A stretch of DNA of 64,000 nucleotides from Planctomycetota bacterium (GTDB lineage: Bacteria; Planctomycetota; SZUA-567; H5-PLA8), in NCBI GenBank assembly GCA_023150555.1, contig JAKLKQ010000008.1:86778-150777 (forward strand), written 5' to 3'. Shown one piece after another: positions 1 to 7,924 of the stretch; within the stretch, counting starts at the first letter, position 1; every line of letters starts with the position of its first letter. The notes under the pieces were generated by a model. It was not told where the DNA came from. It did no database searches and was given only the letters and a program-made list of their open reading frames with translations. The translations under genes were made by a program, and so were the position numbers.

Positions 1-71
1 CAGCGGACCTGAATTTCCGGGCCCTCAACGGCGGATGGCAAATGGCCCGCCTCATCGCCCGGAGATACCTG

Positions 72-578
72 TCAGCCCGTGACCGCCTCTTCCAGTTTGT
101 CCAGGGTCTGCGTGAGGCCTTCCTTCATGCCCATCTTCAGGACCGTCTCGAGGGCTTCGGCGGTGGCGTAGGTGGTCTTGGTCGTCACCGTCGTCTTCCC
201 GTCGCGCTCGGTCATCGTCAGCACGGTGTGCGAGCTGGGCATGTTGGGAATGGCCTGGCCCGATTCGTCGCAAAAGATGTCCGTGTACTCGAAGGAGTCT
301 TCGGGGCGGATGTTCGCGTAATTGAACTTGCCCCAACTGGTCATCCCGAACCATTCGCCCTGGTTCTTGTCCACGCACTTCATGCCGTAGTGCCAGCTGC
401 CGCCGTCCTTGAATTCCAGGTGCTTGATGATGGTTTCCCAGCCGCGCGGCCCCCACCACTTCAGCAGCATCTCGCGCGTGGAGTAGGCCTTCCAGACCTT
501 GGCCTTGGGCGCGGCGAAGGTGCGTTCGACGATCAGCGTTTTTTTATCCTTCTCCACCGTGAATTTTGTCTGGCTCAT
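72..578 (-). CDS. SRPBCC (AHSA1/START-like) domain protein
   Basis: Protein of 168 residues with the AHSA1-type SRPBCC helix-grip fold: an early FAAPKAKVWKAYS stretch, then a KWWGPRGWE motif near residue 45, which is typical of the family. These domains form a hydrophobic ligand pocket; the ligand cannot be told from sequence. The start at 578 is chosen because its ATG overlaps the stop of the upstream ArsR gene (ATGA, 575-578), a strong sign of translational coupling. A farther upstream start would overlap that regulator by about 57 nt. ArsR plus SRPBCC pairs are a common two-gene layout in which the regulator controls its own operon. No signal peptide or membrane segment is seen, so it should be cytoplasmic. 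Confidence 0.88.
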   Translation of the reverse strand: MSQTKFTVEKDKKTLIVERTFAAPKAKVWKAYSTREMLLKWWGPRGWETIIKHLEFKDGGSWHYGMKCVDKNQGEWFGMTSWGKFNYANIRPEDSFEYTDIFCDESGQAIPNMPSSHTVLTMTERDGKTTVTTKTTYATAEALETVLKMGMKEGLTQTLDKLEEAVTG

Positions 579-907
579 GACGTCGCGTCCTCCCTGAGGA
601 TGGCTTCCAGTTTGTCGAACCGTTCCGCCCACATCCGGGCGTAGCGTTCGATGTGTTTGCGGGCCACGTTCACCGTCTTCGGCACGATCAGGACGACCTG
701 CTCCTTGCCCCGGCGGCGCTTGGTGACGAGGTTGGCCTTCTCCAGCACCTTGATGTGTTTCGAGATCGCGCCGAAGGTCAACTCGAAGTGCGCCGCGATC
801 TCCCCGATGCTCATCTCCGCCTTGGCCACGCGCGCCAGGATCGCCCGCCGCGTGTGATCGGAGAGCGCCCCGAAGAGCAGGTCCAGCTGCAGATTTGATT
901 CTACCAT
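575..907 (-). CDS. ArsR-family winged-helix transcriptional repressor
   Basis: Protein of 110 residues, the usual size for ArsR regulators. The winged helix runs from about residue 15 to 90, with the recognition helix around FGAISKHIKVLEKANLV followed by a basic wing (KRRRGKEQ). The classic metal-binding ELCVCDL motif is absent, so a metal-responsive role is unlikely; the effector may instead relate to the SRPBCC protein encoded directly downstream with a 4-nt overlap. A perfect 9-bp inverted repeat covers its own start codon (898-917), which suggests autorepression. Family assignment is firm; effector and targets are unknown. Confidence 0.9.
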   Translation of the reverse strand: MVESNLQLDLLFGALSDHTRRAILARVAKAEMSIGEIAAHFELTFGAISKHIKVLEKANLVTKRRRGKEQVVLIVPKTVNVARKHIERYARMWAERFDKLEAILREDATS

Positions 908-917
908 TTGGTAGAAT
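898..917. promoter_or_regulatory. Operator-like palindrome over the ArsR start codon
   Basis: The arms ATTCTACCA (898-906) and TGGTAGAAT (909-917) are perfect inverted repeats separated by 2 bp. The site covers the ATG of the ArsR gene (905-907) and the ribosome-binding region. Its size and symmetry fit a dimeric ArsR repressor, so binding here would block transcription or initiation of the ArsR/SRPBCC operon. The palindrome is seen directly; the protein-DNA pairing is inferred. Confidence 0.7.
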
Positions 918-1010
918 GTAGTCCGGGCGCGCCGGATGTCAACAAGGATTTGCCGTGGCGTGCGAAAACGCAGCCTGAGGCCGGGCGAGCTTTGGCGAGA
1001 GGGGAAATAT

Positions 1011-1088
<78 letters not shown>

Positions 1089-1200
1089 GCCTTGATGCTT
1101 CGGGCGATCGGCGGAGCCGCTAGGGGTCCCGCCGGAAGGGCAACAAACTAGCGTACGAAGGGCTTTTCGTCCAGTAACCGTGCGGGCCAATCCGGAAGGC

Positions 1201-1929
1201 TCAGGCCGGCTCGAACTCCTTCTCGATCAGCTCGGTCAGGTCCCAGAAGTTGTGGATCACGAAGGCCGGGGGCGTGGAACCCGGGCGCTCGTGGTACTTG
1301 CCCGAGCGGCGGTTGAGCACCGTCACCCAGCCGGCGCCGTTGGCGGGGTCGATGTCGCGGTCCGGGCGGTCGCCGATGTGCATGCAGCGGTCGCACGGCA
1401 CGTCCTGGCTCTGCGCGGCGCGCTGGAAGAACTTGGGGTTGCCCTTGCTCATGCCCAGCTGGTCGCTGATGAAGATCGCGCGCTTCTCGATGAAGGGCAG
1501 GATGCGCAGGCGCACCAGCTTCTCGGCCTGCTTCACCGTGTAGCCCTGCGAGACGACGCCCATCACGAAGCCCCGCTTGTGCAGGTCCTTCAGGCACGCG
1601 ACCACGTCCTCGTACGGGACCAGGCTGTGCACCACCGTGTCGTGGTACGCCGCCACGCCCGTCGCGACCAGGATCGCCGGGTTCAGCCCGTTGAGCACCT
1701 CCGCCGGCAGCCGCTGCAGCAGCCGGTCGAAGTGGTGCTCGTCGTTCGACGTGAACTCCTGGATCACCTCGTTGAGTTCGTTCGTGGCGGTCTCGAGATC
1801 GATCTTCATGCCCATCTCGATCATGGCCTTCAGCGAGTTCGCGCGCGCCAGGCGCACGAAGTCGCTGGTCGAATAGAGCGTGTCGTCGATGTCGAAGGTG
1901 ATCAGGCCCAGCGGTCGCTTCTTGGCCAT
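1201..1929 (-). CDS. HAD-superfamily (subfamily IA) hydrolase
   Basis: Protein of 242 residues. Motif I is FDIDDTLY near residue 12, with the nucleophile and acid/base Asp spaced as in HAD phosphatases. Motif II is around GVVSQGYT and motif III/IV around HIGDRPDRDI. The N-terminal half (ARANSLKAMIEMG...NELNEVIQEF) resembles the archaeal-type group of subfamily IA hydrolases. It probably dephosphorylates a small metabolite; the substrate is unknown. The ATG at 1929 is preferred over the one at 1947 because a GGGGAGG Shine-Dalgarno sits just upstream of it, inside the longer reading. Confidence 0.88.
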   Translation of the reverse strand: MAKKRPLGLITFDIDDTLYSTSDFVRLARANSLKAMIEMGMKIDLETATNELNEVIQEFTSNDEHHFDRLLQRLPAEVLNGLNPAILVATGVAAYHDTVVHSLVPYEDVVACLKDLHKRGFVMGVVSQGYTVKQAEKLVRLRILPFIEKRAIFISDQLGMSKGNPKFFQRAAQSQDVPCDRCMHIGDRPDRDIDPANGAGWVTVLNRRSGKYHERPGSTPPAFVIHNFWDLTELIEKEFEPA

Positions 1930-2044
1930 CCACGGCCTCCCCGGCATACGGTACGGTGCCCGGGGACCCTTTTACCGGATGGAAGCCCTTCGGGCACGCC
2001 AATTCCGGAGGGCTGAGCGCGGCGCGGGCGCCTTCTCGCGGGCA

Positions 2045-2080
2045 CAAAAAAGGCGCGCGGCTCAGGGAAGCCGCGCGCCT
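2045..2080 (-). terminator. Rho-independent terminator after the EF-hand gene
   Basis: On the minus strand the hairpin arms AGGCGCGCGGCT and AGCCGCGCGCCT (2051-2080 on the plus strand) are followed by a run of T (plus-strand A tract at 2046-2051). It lies about 30 bp past the stop of the EF-hand protein gene and is correctly oriented to end that transcript. Confidence 0.88.
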
Positions 2081-2108
2081 GGGGCAGGGCCGGATCGGAA
2101 GGGAAAGA

Positions 2109-2741
2109 TCAGAAGCTGCGGCCGCGGCTCTTCTTCGCGCCGGGGCTGCCCGGACCGGTGCCGGCGCCGTCGTTCACCTTTGGGTTGCCGTGCGGCGGGG
2201 GATCTTCGCCGTTGCCGACGCCGTTGTTGCCGTGCGGGCGCTCGCTGCCTTCGCCCTTGCAGCCGCAGTGCTTCTCGCGGAACTCCTTCAGCGCTTCCTT
2301 GGCGGTGGCCTTCTCGGCATCGTCCAGCTGCCCGTCGCCGTTGGCGTCGAACTTCTCCAGGATCCGTTCGTGGCGTTCGCCGCGGCGTTCCTGCATCGCG
2401 GCCTTGGCGGCCTCGCGCTCGGCCTCGTTCAGCTGGCCGTCGCCGTCGGTGTCGAAGTGCTTCAGCATGCGCTCGCGCAGCTCGTCGCGGCAGCCTTCGC
2501 CCTGGTGGTTCTGGCGGTGCTTCTGGAGGGCTTCCTTCGCGGCGGCCTTCTCGGCGTCGTTCAGCTGGCCGTCGCCGTCGGCGTCGAACTTCTCCAGGAT
2601 CTTCTCGCGCAGTTGCGGATGCGGCTTGCGGCAGTGCGGTCCCTTGCCTTCGCCGTTGCCTGCGCCCTCGGCGCGCGCAGCGGTCGCCGTTAGCGCCAGC
2701 CCCAGCACCACCGTCATCGTCCAGCTCGTTGCGTGCGTCAT
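2109..2741 (-). CDS. Secreted EF-hand calcium-binding protein with three EF loops
   Basis: Protein of 210 residues with an N-terminal signal peptide (hydrophobic TMTVVLGLALTATAARA). Three near-identical EF-hand loops follow, each of the form FDxDGDGQLNxAE, at roughly residues 49-61, 84-96 and 121-133. The Asp, Asp, Asp and Glu ligand positions are all kept, so calcium binding is likely. They are separated by Ala/Lys/Glu-rich helices. A Gly/Pro/Asn-rich low-complexity tail follows. The start is placed at 2741, where AAGGAG sits upstream of the ATG. The gene is monocistronic with its own terminator. Its role outside the cytoplasm is unknown. Confidence 0.88.
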   Translation of the reverse strand: MTHATSWTMTVVLGLALTATAARAEGAGNGEGKGPHCRKPHPQLREKILEKFDADGDGQLNDAEKAAAKEALQKHRQNHQGEGCRDELRERMLKHFDTDGDGQLNEAEREAAKAAMQERRGERHERILEKFDANGDGQLDDAEKATAKEALKEFREKHCGCKGEGSERPHGNNGVGNGEDPPPHGNPKVNDGAGTGPGSPGAKKSRGRSF

Positions 2742-2875
2742 GGTCTTGCTCCTTTCGTCTTCGTTCCCGGCCCTTCCCATGGTGGAGTGCGTATCAAGGC
2801 CCGGGCCACGTTTCGGAATAGCACTAACATTTTGAAGTGAAAGGAGTTGCGAGATTGCGCCGGTGCCGGAATCGT

Positions 2876-2890
2876 GTGGGGAAACCCCAC
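2876..2890. other. Short perfect hairpin in the divergent intergenic region
   Basis: GTGGGG-AAA-CCCCAC is a perfect 6-bp stem with a 3-nt loop, in the 214-bp gap between the divergent EF-hand and YkgJ-type genes. A second weak hairpin (GGGTG...CACCC) lies around 2916-2938, just before the YkgJ start. There is no following T-run, so it is not a terminator. It could be a leader structure for the downstream plus-strand operon; no riboswitch family is recognised. Confidence 0.35.
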
Positions 2891-2955
2891 GTTGTGGGAA
2901 TCGCCCTCAGGAGGGGTGCCTTGTATCGACACCCGGCTGCTTTTAAGCTTTCGGG

Positions 2956-3384
2956 ATGCACACGTGCCCCGAGGCCGCACACCAGGAACTGCGCGCGCTG
3001 TACGAACGGCTCGACGCCGAACTCGCGCCTTTCCGCCGCCGCTGCGACGCGACGGGGCGCTGCTGCAACTTCGCCGCGACCGATCACATGCTCTTTGTGA
3101 CGAAGCTCGAGGCCGCCGAGATGGCCCGCGCCGGCGCCGAACCCGATGCCGCGCAGGCCGCCGCCGGGCGCTGCCCCTACCTGCGCGGGACGCAGTGCGG
3201 CATCCGCGAACACCGCGCGCTGGGCTGCCGCATCTACTACTGCGACCGCACGCACGAAGAAGACCGCAACGCGCTGTACGAACGGTTCCTGAAGGAGGTC
3301 CGCGCCGTCGAAGCGCGCCACGGCATCGAAGCGAACTACGGGCCGGTGACGAAGGCCTACGTCCCGGCGGAGCCCCACGCATGA
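2956..3384 (+). CDS. YkgJ-family cysteine-cluster protein
   Basis: Protein of 142 residues in the YkgJ (zinc/iron-chelating domain) family. The Cys pattern includes C-x5-CC near residue 31 (CDATGRCC), CPY near 73, CGI, and a late C-x4-C pair (GCRIYYC). Members are thought to bind a metal or Fe-S centre; the function is not established. It is the first gene of a tight plus-strand operon, and its TGA overlaps the ATG of ubiX by 4 nt (3381-3384). This suggests a role connected with quinone or flavin chemistry, but that is inference from context only. Confidence 0.85.
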   Translation: MHTCPEAAHQELRALYERLDAELAPFRRRCDATGRCCNFAATDHMLFVTKLEAAEMARAGAEPDAAQAAAGRCPYLRGTQCGIREHRALGCRIYYCDRTHEEDRNALYERFLKEVRAVEARHGIEANYGPVTKAYVPAEPHA

Positions 3385-4025
3385 GTTCGAAGCGCATCGG
3401 CCTGGCCATCACCGGCGCCAGCGGCTCGGTCTACGGCCTGCGCGTGCTGGAGGAACTCCTGCGCGCGCCCGGCGTGGAGATTCATCTCACGATCAGCGCC
3501 GCCGCGCGCAAGGTGCTCGCCGTCGAACACGGCATCGGGGTCGATCTCGAGCGCTTCGACGCGCGCGCGCTGGGCGTGAAGCCGACCAAGCGCCTGGTCT
3601 ACCACCACCACGAGGACGTCTCCGCGCCGCCGGCCAGCGGCAGCTTCCGGCTCGCGGCGCTGGCGATCGTGCCGTGCAGCATGGGCTGCGCGGGGCGGAT
3701 CGCCCACGGGATCTCGGGGGACCTCGTCGAACGCGCCGCCGACGTGATGCTGAAGGAACGCCGCCCGCTGGTGCTGGTCCCGCGCGAGACGCCGCTTTCG
3801 GCGATCCACCTCGAAAACCTGGCCGCGCTGGCGCGCCACGGCGCCACGGTGCTGCCCGCCGCGCCGGGCTTCTACGGCAAGCCGGAGTCCGTCGAGGACC
3901 TGATCGATTTCATCGTCGCGCGTGTGCTCGATCACCTCGATGTTCCGCACCAGCTGGGCCCGCGCTGGGGCGAGCGGAAAGCGGGGAAGGGAAGTGAGAA
4001 GCCCAAGAAGGGGCGCGGGACGTAA
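3381..4025 (+). CDS. ubiX: UbiX-like flavin prenyltransferase
   Basis: Protein of 214 residues. The N-terminal AITGASGSVYGLRVLEEL is the flavin-binding signature of UbiX/Pad1. The conserved VPCSMGCAGRIAHGISGDLVERAADVMLKERRPLVLVPRETP region (about residues 95-140) carries the usual SxxT/SM and PRETP elements. UbiX joins dimethylallyl phosphate to FMN to make the prenylated FMN needed by UbiD-type decarboxylases. In futalosine-type menaquinone synthesis the UbiX, UbiA and UbiD-like partners are called MqnM, MqnP and MqnL. A UbiA-like gene follows with a 1-nt overlap (TAATG) and mqnA is nearby; no UbiD gene is in the window. The C-terminal Lys-rich tail is variable. Confidence 0.93.
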   Translation: MSSKRIGLAITGASGSVYGLRVLEELLRAPGVEIHLTISAAARKVLAVEHGIGVDLERFDARALGVKPTKRLVYHHHEDVSAPPASGSFRLAALAIVPCSMGCAGRIAHGISGDLVERAADVMLKERRPLVLVPRETPLSAIHLENLAALARHGATVLPAAPGFYGKPESVEDLIDFIVARVLDHLDVPHQLGPRWGERKAGKGSEKPKKGRGT

Positions 4026-4936
4026 TGGGCGCCGCGCCGCCGCTGAAGCGCCTCTGGATCCTCCTCGACGCGATCAAGATCGCCCACAGCGTCTTCGCGC
4101 TGCCCTTCGCGCTCGTCGCGATGCTCGTCGCCGCCGGCGGCTGGCCCGACGCGAAGACCTTCGGCCTGATCCTCGTCTGCATGGTCGCCGCGCGCAGCGC
4201 CGCGATGGCCTTCAACCGCCTCGCCGACCGCCGCTTCGACGCCGCCAACCCGCGCACCGCTTCGCGTCCGACCGTCAGCGGTCCGGTGGGCCCCGGCTTT
4301 CTGGCCGGCTTCGTCGCTGCGAGCGTGGGGATTTTCTGGGCCGCGACGTGGTTCCTGAACGCCGTCTGCTTCGCCCTGGCGCTGCCGGTGCTGGCGATCC
4401 TGCTCGGCTACAGTTACGCAAAGCGTTTCACCAGCCTCTGCCACTTCTGGCTGGGGTTCTCGCTGGGCCTCGCGCCGCTTGGCGCGCACCTGGCGGTGCG
4501 GGGCGACCTGCTGCCGCTCGCGGGCCTGGGCGTGCGCTGGGGGCTGCCGTTCGAGGCCTTCCCGCTGCTGCTGGGCGCCGCGGTGCTCTGCTGGGTCAGC
4601 GGCTTCGACCTGATCTATGCCTGCCAGGACGTCGAAGTCGACCGCGCCGACGCGCGGCTGCACAGCATGCCGAAGCGCCTGGGCGTGGCCGGCGCGCTGA
4701 AGCTCAGCTCGTGGCTGCACGTGCTGGCCGCCGCGCTGCTGTTGGGCGTGGGCTACTACGCGTCGATGGGCGCGTGGTACTACGGCGCGTGGGCGGTGAC
4801 GGCCGCGCTGCTGGTGTACGAACACTGGATCGTACGCCCCGACGACCTCTCGCGCGTCAACGTCGCCTTCTTCACGCTCAACGGCATCGTGGGCCTGGTG
4901 CTCTTCGCGGCGGTGCTGGTGGAGCGCGCGCTTTGA
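4025..4936 (+). CDS. mqnP: UbiA-family prenyltransferase, probably for menaquinone (MqnP-like)
   Basis: Integral membrane protein of 303 residues with about eight to nine hydrophobic segments. The first Asp-rich motif is NRLADRRFDAANPRT (near residue 60) and the second is YACQDVEVDRADARLHS (near residue 200), as expected for Mg-dependent transfer of a polyprenyl chain to an aromatic acid. It resembles the UbiA-other group often found in organisms using futalosine. The window supports that reading: ubiX lies immediately upstream and mqnA about 1.6 kb downstream. The exact acceptor cannot be read from sequence, so 4-hydroxybenzoate prenyltransferase remains an alternative. Confidence 0.85.
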   Translation: MGAAPPLKRLWILLDAIKIAHSVFALPFALVAMLVAAGGWPDAKTFGLILVCMVAARSAAMAFNRLADRRFDAANPRTASRPTVSGPVGPGFLAGFVAASVGIFWAATWFLNAVCFALALPVLAILLGYSYAKRFTSLCHFWLGFSLGLAPLGAHLAVRGDLLPLAGLGVRWGLPFEAFPLLLGAAVLCWVSGFDLIYACQDVEVDRADARLHSMPKRLGVAGALKLSSWLHVLAAALLLGVGYYASMGAWYYGAWAVTAALLVYEHWIVRPDDLSRVNVAFFTLNGIVGLVLFAAVLVERAL

Positions 4937-6135
4937 GCGACGCGGTTTGCGCGAACGACCCTCCGAAAACATCCGCGCTCCTGCGGCGCATCGCCGCCGT
5001 CTTCTACGCCGCCGCCGTCGCGCTGGCGCTTCCGCTCTGGCTCTTCTTCGTCTGGTACGCGGCGACGTGGACGGCGCGCCTGGGCCTGGCCGCGCTGCTG
5101 GGGCTGACCGTCTGCGGCTTCTGCGCGCTCTGGGCCGGGCGCCCGAAGCATTGGTGCTCGCGGCGCGGGCGGCGGGCGCTTTACGTGGGGCTCGCGGCGA
5201 GCTTCCTCGCGTTGGGGGCCATCGTGGCGCTTGCGCCGAGCGGGCGGGCCGGCGGCGAGACGCTGCTCGCCGAACACGTCTTCCTGAAGGAATTTCCAAG
5301 CGCCTTCCCGCGCTTCGCGGCCGCCAACATCGTCCCCGAGGCCGATCAGGTCTGCTGGGGCGTGGCCCTGGCGCGCTGGTTCGACGCGCTGCTCGGCGGA
5401 CCGAAGGCCGCGCGCCTGCGCGCGAACACCCTGGCTGCCTACTGCGAACTCGCGGGCGACGCGGAGTTGCGTGGGTTGGGTTCGGCGATGGACTTCTGCT
5501 ACGCGCCGCTGCTGGGCGGCGATCCGGACACGGGGCATTACGTCGCGCTGGTGCCGCGCGATCGCAAGGGTCGCGAAAAGGTTCTGTGCCTGGTCTTCCT
5601 GCACGGCAGCGGCGGGAACTTCGCGGCGTATTGGAAGGTCCTCGCGCCGCTTGCCCGCGAGGAAGGCGTGGCGCTGCTCTTTCCCTCCTTCGGCATGGGC
5701 AACTGGCAGCGCGACGGCAGCGCCGCGTCGGTGCTGGCCGCGCTGGACGACGCGACGCAGCGCTTTCGTTTAGATCCGGAGAACTGTTTTGTCGCGGGGC
5801 TGAGCAACGGCGGGCGCGGCGTCACGCGCGCCGTGGCGCTGGCGCCGGAGCGCTTCCGCGGCGTGGTGCTGATTTCGGCGGTGCTCGAGGAAGGTACTAT
5901 CGCCGAAGGCCTGAGCCAGGGCGGCTGGAAGGGCACCCGCGTTCTGCTGCTGCACGGCCAGGACGACGAGCGCGTGCCGTGGGATTACACCTTTCAACGC
6001 ATGCGCCAGCTCATGGACGGCGGCGCCAGGATGCTGGCGGTTCCGTTTCCAGGTCAGGACCACTTCCTGATGTTCGCGATGCGCGAGAATATGGCGGACA
6101 CGATCGCGAAGTGGATGAAGGAGCACACTAAGTAG
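4933..6135 (+). CDS. Membrane-anchored alpha/beta-hydrolase (esterase-like)
   Basis: Protein of 400 residues. Three hydrophobic segments occupy the first 95 residues. An alpha/beta-hydrolase domain follows, with the oxyanion region FLHGSGGN, the nucleophile elbow AGLSNGG (Ser), the acid in HGQDDERVPW and the His in GQDHFLMF, giving a full Ser-Asp-His triad. The start is a TTG at 4933 whose last bases overlap the UbiA stop (TTGA). It is chosen because GGTGGAG lies upstream and no ATG is available in frame before the membrane segments. Its place between mqnP and mqnA suggests co-expression with menaquinone genes, but no pathway step needs an esterase of this kind, so the substrate is unknown. 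Confidence 0.8.
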   Translation: MSDAVCANDPPKTSALLRRIAAVFYAAAVALALPLWLFFVWYAATWTARLGLAALLGLTVCGFCALWAGRPKHWCSRRGRRALYVGLAASFLALGAIVALAPSGRAGGETLLAEHVFLKEFPSAFPRFAAANIVPEADQVCWGVALARWFDALLGGPKAARLRANTLAAYCELAGDAELRGLGSAMDFCYAPLLGGDPDTGHYVALVPRDRKGREKVLCLVFLHGSGGNFAAYWKVLAPLAREEGVALLFPSFGMGNWQRDGSAASVLAALDDATQRFRLDPENCFVAGLSNGGRGVTRAVALAPERFRGVVLISAVLEEGTIAEGLSQGGWKGTRVLLLHGQDDERVPWDYTFQRMRQLMDGGARMLAVPFPGQDHFLMFAMRENMADTIAKWMKEHTK

Positions 6136-6146
6136 GGAGAACTCGG

Positions 6147-6464
6147 ATGCACGAAGATGACGAAAAGTGGGTTTCCGCTCAACAACCTCCCAGGGTGGCT
6201 TTTCCTTTTCCGGTGGGCGCGGAATTGGAAGCGCTTGAAGAGATCGTGCTTTTGATCCCTAAGGCGGTGGTGGGACCGAATGAGAATATAGGCGAATTCA
6301 TAAAGGCAAATGGAGAGGCTGAAATAGCGCTTCGGGAAGATTTGGATGCTTGGTTGGTAAAGTTACAGAAGGGCCATCGACTCGTCTTAGGCCGATCTTG
6401 CCAGGTTATGATTTTGGCCAAGGACGATAGGCCGCGGCAGGTAAGAATTAGGTTACCTGGATAA
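6147..6464 (+). CDS. Small hypothetical protein, lower GC than neighbours
   Basis: Protein of 105 residues, not recognised. It starts with an acidic tail (MHEDDEKW), has a GAELEALEEIVLLIP helix and ends with short beta-like stretches. There is no Cys, signal peptide or membrane segment. AGGGAG sits upstream of the ATG, and the gene follows the esterase by only 11 nt, so it is likely translated from the same message. Codon use is clearly different from the surrounding genes, with many A/T third positions (aaa, gaa, ttt, gat), hinting at a recently acquired gene within the menaquinone operon. Confidence 0.6.
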   Translation: MHEDDEKWVSAQQPPRVAFPFPVGAELEALEEIVLLIPKAVVGPNENIGEFIKANGEAEIALREDLDAWLVKLQKGHRLVLGRSCQVMILAKDDRPRQVRIRLPG

Positions 6465-6531
6465 TACAGTTGCGTTGTAAACCCGCGCCTGCGCTGTCCG
6501 GCGCGCCTGCGGAGTGATAGATATTCCTGCC

Positions 6532-7329
6532 ATGAGCAAGCTCGTCCGCATCGGCAGCGTCCCGTACCTGAACTCCAAGGCCCTGATCTGGGGCCTGGAG
6601 GAAAGGGAAAAGTCCGGCGCCTACACGCTGGAACTCCAGCCGCCCAGCCTGCTGGCTAAGCGCCTGGCCGCCGGGGAACTCGACGTCGCGCTGGTCAGCA
6701 GCGTCGAGTTCTTCCGCCACGATACGTACCGCATCGTGCCGGGCATCGGCGTCTGCGGCGACCGCGAGATGTGGTCGATCCGCCTCTTTCACCGCGGGCC
6801 GTTGAAGAAGATCCGACGCGTGGCGCTGGATCCCGCCAGCGAGACCACCAACACGCTGGTGCGCGTGGTGCTGGCCGAACGCCACGGCCTGAACGTCGAG
6901 TATGTACGGCTCGCGCCGGGCGAAGACGGCGCGAAGCGCGGCGACCTCGACGGCCACGTGCGCATCGGCGACCCGTGCCTGACCTTCCGCGAACCCGGCT
7001 TCGAGCCGCTCGATTTGATGGCCGAATGGCGCGCGCACACGGGCCTGCCGTTCGTCTTCGCGGCGTGGCTGGTGCGAGGCGGCGTGGAGTTGGGCCCGGT
7101 GAAGCAGCGCCTCGCGCAGGCGCGCCGCGACGGGCTCGCGCATATCGACGAAATCGCCAAGCTGCACCACGAAGAGGTCGGCCTCTCGCTCGAACGCGCG
7201 CGCGCCTACGTCGGCGGGATCATCCACTACGACCTGGGCGACGCCGAGTGCGCTGGCCTGCGCCGCTTCGGCGAGGAACTCGCCAAGCTGGGCCTGATCA
7301 AGCAGGCGCGCGAGCTGGTTTTCGTGTAG
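6532..7329 (+). CDS. mqnA: Chorismate dehydratase MqnA (futalosine menaquinone pathway)
   Basis: Protein of 265 residues from the chosen ATG. It opens with IGSVPYLNSKALI, the MqnA/MqnD periplasmic-binding-like signature, and contains GELDVALVSSVEFF near residue 55, where the family shows its substrate-binding SS pair. MqnA removes water from chorismate to give 3-[(1-carboxyvinyl)oxy]benzoate, the first committed step of futalosine-dependent menaquinone synthesis. An in-frame GTG lies at 6514, but the ATG at 6532 aligns with the family start; neither has a strong Shine-Dalgarno. MqnB, MqnC, MqnD and MqnE genes are not in the window. Confidence 0.92.
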   Translation: MSKLVRIGSVPYLNSKALIWGLEEREKSGAYTLELQPPSLLAKRLAAGELDVALVSSVEFFRHDTYRIVPGIGVCGDREMWSIRLFHRGPLKKIRRVALDPASETTNTLVRVVLAERHGLNVEYVRLAPGEDGAKRGDLDGHVRIGDPCLTFREPGFEPLDLMAEWRAHTGLPFVFAAWLVRGGVELGPVKQRLAQARRDGLAHIDEIAKLHHEEVGLSLERARAYVGGIIHYDLGDAECAGLRRFGEELAKLGLIKQARELVFV

Positions 7330-7439
7330 GGAGTCTTGCGGGGTCCGGTATCCGGAAAGACTATTTTGGCACTGCCCGGCGTTTGTTATTCGTGAATTGG
7401 AAAGTCGCCTTGACCCTTCGACCTTCTGAATCGCCGGAG

Positions 7440-7895
7440 ATGCGCAAATTTGGCACGGCTATGGGTGTTCTGGTCGCTGCGCTCTACCTTATCGGCTCTG
7501 GCTTCTTTAACACCCCGCTCCCGCTTATCCTGCTTCTCGGAATCGTGGGCCTGATCTTGCTCTACCGCATGGGCCGGGCGCTCTTCGCGGGCAAGGGAAT
7601 TCCGCTCAGCGAGTGGTTTGCGACGTTCCTCGCTGGCGCCGCCACCGCCACCTTCTCGGCGATGCTGATCCCCGAAGGCGACGAGGCGCCCATCGAACGC
7701 ACCAAACTCACCGTCATCATCGTGGCGCTCTCGTTCGTCTCGGCCTTCGCCGGCAGCGCGTTCGCGTGGTATCACGTGTCGACGGTCGACGAGCAGGACC
7801 CGCGCCGCCGCTGGCGGGTCCTCTTTGCGGGCTGGGTGCTTGCGGTAGGATCGTGGGTCGGCCTGTTCGCGTACTACGCCGCGAAGGCCAAGTAA
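7440..7895 (+). CDS. Small hypothetical membrane protein
   Basis: Protein of 151 residues, not recognised. There are about four hydrophobic segments: GVLVAALYLIGSGFF, LPLILLLGIVGLILLY, a central LTVIIVALSFVSAFAGSAFAWY and a final VLFAGWVLAVGSWVGLFAYY. The loop between the last two carries an acidic/basic stretch (DEQDPRRRWR). The start at ATG 7440 is tentative: GGAG lies almost on top of it, and an upstream non-ATG start in the same frame is possible. The gene follows mqnA by 110 bp and precedes the DUF4416 gene by 29 bp on the same strand. Confidence 0.65.
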   Translation: MRKFGTAMGVLVAALYLIGSGFFNTPLPLILLLGIVGLILLYRMGRALFAGKGIPLSEWFATFLAGAATATFSAMLIPEGDEAPIERTKLTVIIVALSFVSAFAGSAFAWYHVSTVDEQDPRRRWRVLFAGWVLAVGSWVGLFAYYAAKAK

Positions 7896-7924
7896 GAAGC
7901 TCTCGGTTCCCGCAGAGGTAAACA

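Noticed and set aside
1-71. A gene end at the start of the window.
   Set aside because: No credible coding signal or terminator is visible in these bases.
2891-2955. A riboswitch upstream of the YkgJ/ubiX operon.
   Set aside because: Only small simple hairpins are visible, with no conserved ligand-binding core that I recognise.
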